Origin: Saccoglossus kowalevskii
Taxonomy: Eukaryota; Hemichordata; Enteropneusta; Harrimaniidae
Reading direction: 5' to 3'
DNA: 11,436 nt
Assembly (NCBI RefSeq): GCF_000003605.2
Contig: NW_003123903.1
Span: 1-11,436, forward strand
Shown: positions 1 to 6,894 of the stretch, piece by piece
Position numbering within the stretch: the stretch's first letter is position 1
Layout: every line of letters begins with the position of its first letter
Made by a program: the position numbers and the translations under genes
The notes under the pieces: generated by a model
The model's database searches: none
What the model was told of the DNA's origin: nothing
What the model saw: the letters and a program-made list of their open reading frames with translations, nothing else

Positions 1-185
1 GCTGATAGCGCCCTCATTGGTGATTCTTTGCAAGATCCTTTCTTGTGCTTATACAAATGTACAAGTTTTACAACTTTGAGTTGTGATACTGTTCAGTTTC
101 TTGTGCCTCGATTTGAGCCAGTCATAAAACTGCTATGACTAAAATTTGTCTAATTTTTTTTCTCTTGTGTGTTTCTTGATTTCAG

Positions 186-3100
186 GTGTACCACAGCAGT
201 CTCAGCCCCCATCATTCCCCCCTCCCCCACCTAACATAGTCCATGACTACAACCACGGCAGAAACATTCCTGACTTTAGTAAACCACCGCCAGGTTTTCC
301 ACCACCGGGTGCCATAATTCCACCACACGGAGGACCCGTAGGACCTGCACCAGCACCATTACCAGTTATACCAGTACCAGTACCAGTTGCTGCTCCACCC
401 CCTCCACAGCCTATTCAGTTGGATCCTAATGACCCGTCCTTATTACCCAAAATGCCTTATTTTGATTTACCTGCTGGATTGATGGCTCCACTAGTTAAGG
501 TATGATGATGATGATGATGATGAGTTTTCTATGTAATGCTTTTATTAAAGTAATATTTTTAGCTCCGCTGTCGACTTTGTCGAGCGGAGCTTATCATATG
601 AGTGATTGTCCGGCGGCGCCCAGCGGTCGACGTACGTCGTCTGTGTCAATGTTTTACTTTTTCGACTTCTTCTTGAAAACTACAAGCCTGAATGCTTTGA
701 TACTTGGTGTATATGTACCTTGGGTAGACCTCTCTTAGATTTGTTCATTTCATGATCATATCTTCAATTCTCTAATTTTGGTGAATATTTTTGTTATTTT
801 TGGTAAAAAGTGATATTTTCGACTTCTTGCTAAAAACCGCAAGTTCAATTGCTTTGATATTACATATATAGGTACTACATGTGGACCACTCTCAAATTTG
901 TTCATTTCATGATGATATCTTTAATTTTCTAATTTTGATGAATATTTTTGTCATTTTTTGTAAAAAGTGATATTTTCAACTTCTTGTTAAAAACCACAAT
1001 CATTTATGGTGAAAAATGATATTGTTCATTTTCTAATGATATCTTCTATTCTTCAATTGAAATGTGCATTGCTAACAGCAGAGCTATCTCAGCCGAGAGG
1101 CTGCTTGTTTTAAAACGTGAATAATGTTTACAACTGATACTATATACGTGCTCCGCTGTTAGTGGTTTTTAAAAGTCCCCTCATGGTCTAAATTTCAAAA
1201 CCTTTTAACAGCTATATTATTTTCAAACAAAAGTTTCATGTAACATCTTGTTCATTTTTAGTCTCGTTCGGGACTTTTTATTAACAAATGTTAACTCTTT
1301 TGCTTTTATACTTGGTATATGTTTCTAATAAAAAAATTACGTCTATTTTGTCCAAAATTGTAATATTTACTGTGCTGTCTCTATTCTATAGTTGGAGGAC
1401 ACAGACTATGAAGCACTTGATCCAGACGATATCAGACTACCACCCCCTCAACCACCAACTGAAAGATTGCTAGCAGCTGTAGAAGCCTTCTATGCTCCAC
1501 CCTCTCATGATAGACCCAGAAATGGGTGAGTAAGAAATCTCTGTTCTCACAATAAACTTGGAATAAACAAGTTTGCCATTCTACACTATGGAAATATGCT
1601 TGATAATATGTTTTAGCACACGGGTATGGTGCACATTATTTATAGTTGTCGCGCTAAGCGTAAAATATTCGTAGCTGATATGTACCAGTAAACATCACAA
1701 TATTCATGATGAACGTCATCATTTTATGTGTATTCAAACAGAACATGGAAAAAAACTAAACTAACTCATAATATTATGGATGGTAATTAAATCGCCATAA
1801 ATTGTTAATTATTTTTTCAGTGATGGTTGGGAACACAATGGTCTGTATGAGTTCTTCAGGGCAAAACAAAAGTACGCCAACTTGAGGAAAGAACGAAAAG
1901 AATCCAGAAGTAGACATCGACGAGTACGGTCCAGGTCACGATCACGCTCAAGATCACGGTCACCACCCAGAAGACGACGCAGGTATGGTGAATAAAAAAA
2001 AATGGTGATATCTTAAAGTGTAAACGATGCCTAGGAAATCAAAATCCATAGAGGCAATCATCTTGTAATTTCTTTTATAATTTCAACCTGTTCAAGACAT
2101 TTTTTAGAAATTTTGACACCCCACAACACCCCACTCCCACCCTTCAAGATATTTATTCTATGTTTCTCCTGAAATTGATAGTACAAATGTAGTTTTCTAC
2201 TGCGTTATCTTCACACATTGACTTCTTTTTCTCTTAGATCACTTTCAAGGTCAAGATCAAGATCTGAGTCACCTCCTTACCAACGGACTTCAAAATCTCG
2301 ATCTCGATCACGATCCCGATCTCGATCCAAGTCTCCCAAACCAAAGAAGAGGAAGTCTCGTAGCAGGACTCCACCTGGTTATTAGTAAGTGCTTAAGGTG
2401 TACTAGAGAATAATAGGGCTCCACATTCCAAGGGACTTAGATGAGATTCCTCACACAAGTATGGGGATTTGTTGTCGCATATGAGGTGTGCACGACTGCC
2501 AAGCTATTATTTGAAAACATTTCACAAAACTGTTTATTTGTTATCACATAGTCCCACAGAATGTGGTGTGATTCAGTTGATCCTGTTATAGATGTAATAT
2601 TATCTTTTGTTTTTTTGCAGTCAACAGCCATTTTATACAACAATAGCAGATGTCAGTAAAATTGACCAAAGCAATAAAGGTCATCAGTTGCTCACCAAAA
2701 TGGGTCAGTATTATAGATATTATTTTATTTTAGCTCGTTTTTTGCCTCTCCTACATTCCATTCATTCATATTATTTTCATCCTGCCATCCCTCGCATCCT
2801 CAGCCTTTACTTCCTTTCTCTCTACCTACATGCAGTTTAATTGTGATTATTAATTTGTCAAGTCAATGTAAAAGTATATTTGCCTGGCAGGATAATTGCT
2901 GCAAGCCAATGACCTGTTGGGTTAATAAATTACCAACCTTATTAACCAGCTAGAGCACTACTTGATGGTCTGCTTGCAGGTTGGGGTGGTCAAGGGTTGG
3001 GAGCCAGTGAGCAAGGTATAGTGGATCCTATCAAAGGGGGCGATGTAAGAGCAAGGGGTGACCAGTACAAAGGTGTAGGCATCGATATCAATGATCCGTT

Positions 3101-3548
3101 TGAAAGCTTCAGACGAAGTAAAAGTTACTCATTTATTGCCAGAATGAAAGCGAGAGATGAAGCCAGAGAGGGTAAGTGAAAAATAATTTGCTTTTAGTCC
3201 CAGTTTGAACAAAGTTCGAAACAGGGGACTTATAATTCGGTCTCAGTCTGTCCGTCCATCTGTCCATCCGGAGTCATATTTCAGAACCCTGTCGACCAAA
3301 TCTGTTCATTCTTTGCATGTGCTTAGTACTGATTCAATCCAAGATGACTGACTGGCAGTCATTTTGTTTTCTTCTCTGCTACAATTTGATAGCTTTCCTA
3401 GAACCCAAAAGAGACCCAGAAATGTTAAAGCTACAGTTAGATTGTACATCATAATTTGATATTGGTAATTTTGATTTTATTCAAAATGATTTGAAAAAAT
3501 CTTTTAACACATTGTTTATTATTTTTTACAGTCAAGAAAGGTGAATAA
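186..3548 (+). CDS. CHERP: CHERP, C-terminal part (partial, seven exons)
   Basis: Calcium homeostasis endoplasmic reticulum protein, a nuclear U2 snRNP-associated splicing factor in known animals, also linked to ER calcium release. Exons read 186-499, 1392-1525, 1821-1982, 2238-2384, 2621-2703, 2980-3171 and 3532-3548 (TAA stop). Every junction is GT-AG and phases match (1,0,2,2,2,1,1), giving 348 complete residues. Order of parts: proline-rich segment (about residues 4-95), a conserved core holding MPYFDLPAGLM, IRLPPPQPPTERLLAAVEAF, PPSHDRPRN and GLYEFFRAK, an Arg/Ser domain (about 178-245), a G-patch (about 271-315) and a tail with SYSFIARMKARDE. The core and tail match vertebrate CHERP closely, so identification is firm. 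Vertebrate CHERP is about 900 residues, so the SURP and CID modules must lie upstream of the window. The first two bases complete a codon begun in an unseen exon. The last coding exon holds only 17 coding bases. Confidence 0.95.
502..522 (+). repeat. (ATG)7 microsatellite at a splice donor
   Basis: Seven ATG units begin two bases after the CHERP exon ending at 499, so the donor itself reads GTATGATG and the repeat occupies donor position +3 onward. Length changes would keep the donor hexamer but alter the early intron. Confidence 0.9.
561..591. repeat. Hairpin head of a non-autonomous repeat
   Basis: The arms 561-575 and 579-591 are reverse complements (outer AGCTCCGCT with AGCGGAGCT, inner CGAC with GTCG), with a two-base bulge and a TTT loop. 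It is followed at once by TATCAT and then a G/C-rich stretch with TGTCCGGCGGCG. The same outer arm recurs as GCTCCGCTG at 1150. The layout resembles the hairpin element at 3196, suggesting one class of element; this is inference from the visible layout. Confidence 0.75.
651..1065. repeat. 157-bp tandem repeat, about 2.5 copies
   Basis: The marker TTCGACTTCTT or its variant appears at 661, 818 and 975, and GTTCATTT at 743, 900 and 1024. The first two intervals are 157 bp. The third copy has lost about 33 bp and is more diverged. Each copy holds an AAAAAGTGATATTTTC block. It is non-coding: all frames carry stops across copies. Confidence 0.85.
1821..2384 (+). other. CHERP: CHERP Arg/Ser-rich domain, two exons
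   Basis: Exons 1821-1982 and 2238-2384 encode long Arg-Ser runs (RSRSRSRSRSRSPPRRRRR, then further SRSRS blocks and KPKKRKSRSRTPP). RS domains mediate contacts between splicing factors and are targets of SRPK/CLK kinases. The basic KPKKRK stretch is a plausible nuclear localisation signal. The domain is split by a 255-bp intron inside an Arg codon (phase 2). At the DNA level, 2296-2328 is a near-perfect TCNCGA hexamer run, so length may vary between alleles. Confidence 0.9.
2657..3080 (+). other. CHERP: CHERP G-patch domain, split by an intron
   Basis: Fragment residues about 271-315, beginning KGHQLLTKMGWGGQGLGASE and continuing to GIVDPIKGG, fit the G-patch pattern (hydrophobic pair, MGW, GxGLG, then a Gly and PI). 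G-patch proteins bind and stimulate DEAH-box helicases or contact RNA. The intron 2704-2979 interrupts the motif within the Gly codon just before the Trp. Family and role are established for this domain class; the helicase partner here is unknown. Confidence 0.9.
3172..3531 (+). other. CHERP intron 6 with a second hairpin-headed repeat
   Basis: This 360-bp intron separates the G-patch exon from the last 17 coding bases. Its first half is occupied by the hairpin element at 3196 and its GTCCGTCC-type follow-on. The rest is AT-rich with a polypyrimidine tract before the acceptor TTTTTTACAG. No coding segment is visible. Confidence 0.8.
3196..3370 (+). repeat. Hairpin-headed short interspersed repeat
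   Basis: The arms 3196-3210 and 3214-3230 pair almost fully (AGTCC with GGACT outside, GAAC with GTTC inside) around an AAA loop. It is followed by TATAATTCGG, then TGTCCGTCCATCTGTCCATC, then a palindromic segment at 3340-3366 (AAGATGACTG...CAGTCATTTT). GTTCGAAAC inside the hairpin matches the Pol III B-box pattern, but no A box is clear, so a SINE origin is only a possibility. The right end is not well defined. Confidence 0.65.
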
Positions 3549-4660
3549 AGGACCACAGAATCCATATGTACAATTACCTCATTCAAGTTCATTATTCTGC
3601 TATAAAAATCATTTTGTTTTGTGGATGAGTTTGTCTTTAAAAACCATTTCCTGAATTGCTCAATTCCTTGATGTTCTACCAAGCTTCAGTGGCAGTCAAC
3701 TATGCTTTCAAGAAAATATTGTACATTTTGAGCCCTGAACCTGCTTCATTTAATGTACCTTAAGGAGAAATCAAACTGTGAGGGCAGTATTCTGTTTATA
3801 CCAACCCTTCTGTCATGTTTTGTTGCATAAACCAGTGTCAACTAATATGTGATCCATGTCAGGAAACCAATGAAATCTTGTGAAATGCATACTTTGCATT
3901 GTGTCCAAATTTAGGTTTCACTTGCAATGGTTTTTATAGAGAGCTAGCTAAGGCACTCAAGTCTGAGATAACAATTGATTATCTACAAAAGATGTAATCT
4001 TCTGAGTTATCTATCTACTAATCAATACATTAGAAATGTTGATATCTGGTCAATCCAACAGACTTTTACTGAAACATCGTGTATATTTAATAACTGGACA
4101 AATTATTATACCATGTCAGGTGATGACTTAATGTGGTACACAGCTTTTCTTACTTGAACACTCCTCTGTATTCATCGGTATTTTATGATAAAGAGTAGTA
4201 TTTCATATATAAAATTGTTTTCATGTCTTTTATGAAAATGGGAATCACTGAATTTCAGTTTCATGCTTCTCAAATAATACTTACAAATACACATAAAATA
4301 ATATAACTTGAATTGTATGAAAGTTCCTAACTTTATTAACTTAAGAGAAATCAAAAATTAGCAAATCACTTGGCCCTGATTTAGTGAGTAAAGTGATTTA
4401 CTCCAATATTAGTATGCATACAGAAACTATTTACGTTGTCATGGAAAAGCTTAACTCGAAGTCTGAATAATTCATTAAGTTTTGCCTTAAATGAAGGCGT
4501 TGTCTATAGTCGTATATTGGCTTTTCAAAATTACATGTAGGGTGCCCTCTACAAGGTACAAACAATGTTTAGTGTTTTGTTGCTGGATGACATAATTCCA
4601 TTTGTCACATGAATTTCTAAATGATTCCCTCTGCCAATAAATGACATTCCAGCCAACCAC
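3549..4660 (+). other. CHERP: Probable CHERP 3' untranslated region
   Basis: There are no coding signs after the TAA stop. An AATAAA overlaps the stop itself (3544-3549) and is too early to be useful. The next canonical AATAAA on this strand that I found is at 4636-4641, so a 3' UTR of about 1.1 kb would fit. The small frames inside are short, lack family resemblance and sit in AT-rich sequence. Confidence 0.45.
4636..4641 (+). promoter_or_regulatory. Candidate poly(A) signal for CHERP
   Basis: AATAAA within CTGCCAATAAATGAC, followed by a TGTTTAGGG stretch that could serve as a downstream element. It is the first isolated canonical hexamer after the stop region. Further AATAAA copies lie at 5588 and in the minisatellite, so use is uncertain. 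Confidence 0.35.
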
Positions 4661-5720
4661 TGTTTAGGGATAGTTCAGATAGTTTTCCTGTGGCAACTGA
4701 TTTTTGCAGGAACGTGTTTTATGTCAAGCTGAAAGTGCTGAATAGGTCAGAGTAGTAGAATTAGACAGCATCATACATGTCTATGTCCATCCCTGGGTAA
4801 GTCAGATGTTATTTCTAGTGAGGAATGCAAATGTATCGTGAAGGTACAGTATATGGGGACAAACCAGTAGTCTATTCTGTGTTGCTAATATATCCCTGGC
4901 ATTTGGCTGATCTACCCAGTGCCTTGCATCTCTAGTAAATCCCAGTAGTTCTAAGCAGATAGCAAAGAGATTGTTCCTACGACCGTACCCCTTTGGTGAC
5001 TGAGTAAACTGGTAGATGAAGGGTACATCCTTAAATTCTATTGCTACTGGAGACAGTCAAAAATAATGGCTTTCTGGACGGGGTTAATTTCTGATGCAGA
5101 TACCAACAAAAGGTGGCATTGCGATTGCTGGTGTAAAGATCAGGGGTGAATACTGGATGCCTCCTTTAGTCCAATGCAGGATAGAGGAGGTGGTGACATA
5201 AGTGACGGGATGTATGTGGTCAGGTCTGGTCCGGTGACAAGCAACAGGGCACCAGATGCAGGCATCACATTGACAGACAGGTAGGAGCAAACTAAGCCAT
5301 TTTGTAGAAATACTGGAATCACTGCCATTTTTTGCTACGGTTGGACATGTCTATATCTACATCAAGACAACTAATAGTCATACAGGACCCCTGACTAAGC
5401 AGCCTGGTGTTGTGACTCTGACAATCCAAGTTGTCTATATTTGACTTGTTTATGTAAACAATATAAACTAACTACATAAACAAAAGCGATGTACAAGTAG
5501 TCACTTGTTCTGTGAATTTTATTGAAAACAGAAATGATAGTCTGGAAATTTCAACTATTCAGGAAATGCACATCTTTTTGTCTTAAAAATAAACAACAAA
5601 TAAAATATTTACAATATTATATACATTGTACTAATATACACAAATATGTCTTTTATGGAGTCAGTGTCCGAATATTAGTCATCTAAAATTTTACAAAAAT
5701 AAGAGGAATATTTCACAACA
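4661..5720. other. Intergenic stretch, nothing recognised
   Basis: From about 4750 to 5330 base composition is less AT-rich than its surroundings, which produces two overlapping minus-strand frames (5084-5290 and 5140-5328). Neither resembles a known family. From 5400 on it is AT-rich, with A-runs and AATAAA near 5588. It could be distal 3' UTR, a non-coding transcript or decayed repeat; I cannot decide. Confidence 0.4.
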
Positions 5721-5722
5721 TT

Positions 5723-5900
5723 GAATAAACCAATCATAATTTAGGTTTTACTTTGAATAATCCAATCACAATGTAGGTTTCACTTTGAATAATCCAATCA
5801 CAATTTGGGTTTCACTTCAGATAAACCAATCACAATTTAGGTTTCACTTTGAATAAACCAATCATAATTAATTTAGGTTTAACTTGAATAAACCAATCAC
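5723..5900 (+). repeat. 32-bp minisatellite, six copies
   Basis: Units begin at 5723, 5755, 5787, 5819, 5851 and 5886: four steps of exactly 32 bp and one of 35 bp caused by a small insertion. The unit reads GAATAAACCAATCACAATTT followed by AGGTTTCACTTT, with few changes between copies. Each unit carries CCAAT (5730, 5762, 5794, 5826, 5858, 5893), and three carry AATAAA (5724, 5852, 5887). Units abut with no spacers, so this is not a CRISPR-like array. Confidence 0.93.
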
Positions 5901-5926
5901 CATACACAGATTATGCTCCCCTGATT

Positions 5927-6048
5927 AATACCGTATTTGCTCTATTAGTAACACATCTCCAATATAGAAATTTTTTTCCGATGGGGTTTTAATTAAGTAC
6001 ACCCAATTCACACTAATTTGATTACACTAATAGAACAAATACAGTATT
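5927..6048. mobile_element. MITE-like element with 23-bp terminal inverted repeats
   Basis: The left end 5927-5949 (AATACCGTATTTGCTCTATT and AGT) and right end 6026-6048 are reverse complements at 21 of 23 positions. The 122-bp total, AT-rich interior and absence of any frame fit a miniature inverted-repeat transposable element. The target duplication is unclear, since only ATT-like flanking bases are shared, so the DNA-transposon superfamily cannot be assigned. Confidence 0.75.
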
Positions 6049-6668
6049 CAATATTTGTAAGACTGTTACATATTGCATATATACTTCCATACATACAAGT
6101 ATTTTGAAATGTTTATGTACAAGAAATTAAACTATGAAATATAAGTATACTGGATTTGTTGAATATCAAATGGACGGCTTTGACGAATTCACAAACACTT
6201 CTAAATCACAAATGAAATCTTGTTTTTTTGTTTGGCACTCTCACTGCAAATACAATAAAAAGTGACGGTGCAATGTCAGATAAATTCCATTCATGTGCTG
6301 CCATATATATGTATTGCTTTTTATACAAATACAGTACAAAACCAAGAATTTGTTCAGATTTCAAATATGTCAGTTCAAAGTCCATAAAACATATCATTTT
6401 CAAGAAGACTCAACTGCTTCTGTAGCGTGGAGTGAGATTTTCGCTTAAGGTATACTGTCTCCATTTGGCTCATAAAATACAACTATACGAGTGAGATCAG
6501 CAGCAGAATTTACAAACGTGACATCTTATCAAAATATCTATATTTTGTTTTCATGATTAGTCATCAATTTTCGGTCATGTGATATCAACTCAAGCATGGT
6601 ACCAACATTTTCTCCTGGAAAATTGAGTTGGTTAAAAGGTCAAAATATGCCCCCCCCTCAAATGTTAT
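6049..6668. other. Intergenic AT-rich stretch, nothing recognised
   Basis: Two opposite frames of 65 codons overlap at 6206-6425 but have low-complexity AT-driven composition and no family resemblance. A run of eight C at 6650-6657 is the only notable composition feature. Confidence 0.4.
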
Positions 6669-6674
6669 TTTATT
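6669..6674 (-). promoter_or_regulatory. Candidate poly(A) signal of the death-TIR gene
   Basis: TTTATT on the + strand is AATAAA on the - strand, about 200 bp past the TGA stop at 6873-6871. Distance and strand fit a short 3' UTR. No transcript evidence is available here. Confidence 0.45.
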
Positions 6675-6870
6675 AAATTGTACAAGAATTGAATGATTCT
6701 TGTGATAAAAGTACCACTAAGTACAAGGTATAATTTTACTGACCATTATTAAATAAATTTTACCCTTGTCAGTTTTTATGCTTTTTCATGACAAAAACAA
6801 CTGGCAGTGACTTAGGGGGCCTTACTTATGAGACTCCCTAAACTTGTCTCAAATCTTGGTCATGAATTTC

Positions 6871-6894
6871 TCAGAGTATACTACAGACCGTGCA
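6871..6894 (-). other. C-terminal CaaX-like motif of the death-TIR protein
   Basis: The last codons before TGA read Cys-Thr-Val-Cys-Ser-Ile-Leu. The final four (CSIL, codons 6885-6874) fit the CaaX prenylation pattern, and a terminal Leu favours geranylgeranylation by GGTase-I. The Cys three residues upstream could be palmitoylated. This depends on the last exon being used to this stop. Confidence 0.5.

Larger units (their letters stand above)
500..1391 (+). other. CHERP intron 1, repeat-filled
   Basis: This 892-bp intron starts with GTATGATGATG and ends with CTATTCTATAG. It opens with a seven-copy ATG microsatellite touching the donor, then a 31-bp hairpin and a 157-bp tandem repeat, each listed separately. 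The segment from about 561 to 1158 is bounded by GCTCCGCTG (562-570 and 1150-1158), which may mark one inserted non-autonomous element. Another small inverted pair, AGTCCC at 1174 and GGGACT near 1270, follows. I see no exon in it. Confidence 0.75.

Noticed and set aside
146-185. Upstream extension of the first CHERP exon by an open frame beginning at 146
   Set aside because: The segment is a polypyrimidine tract ending in TTTCAG, a standard acceptor; the frame is open only by chance.
502-738. Open frame starting with seven Met codons
   Set aside because: It is an ATG microsatellite running into the intronic hairpin element, with no family resemblance.
3201-3225. Pol III B box or tRNA-derived gene
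   Set aside because: GTTCGAAAC fits a B box, but it is one arm of a hairpin and I see no A box or cloverleaf, so no tRNA is called.
5084-5328. Two overlapping minus-strand frames of 62-68 codons
   Set aside because: They come from a locally higher GC content. Composition is unlike a conserved protein and neither has splice or family support.
5723-5900. CRISPR-like array or CCAAT promoter
   Set aside because: The 32-bp units abut without spacers and the genome is eukaryotic. The array lies past the 3' ends of both genes, not at a promoter.
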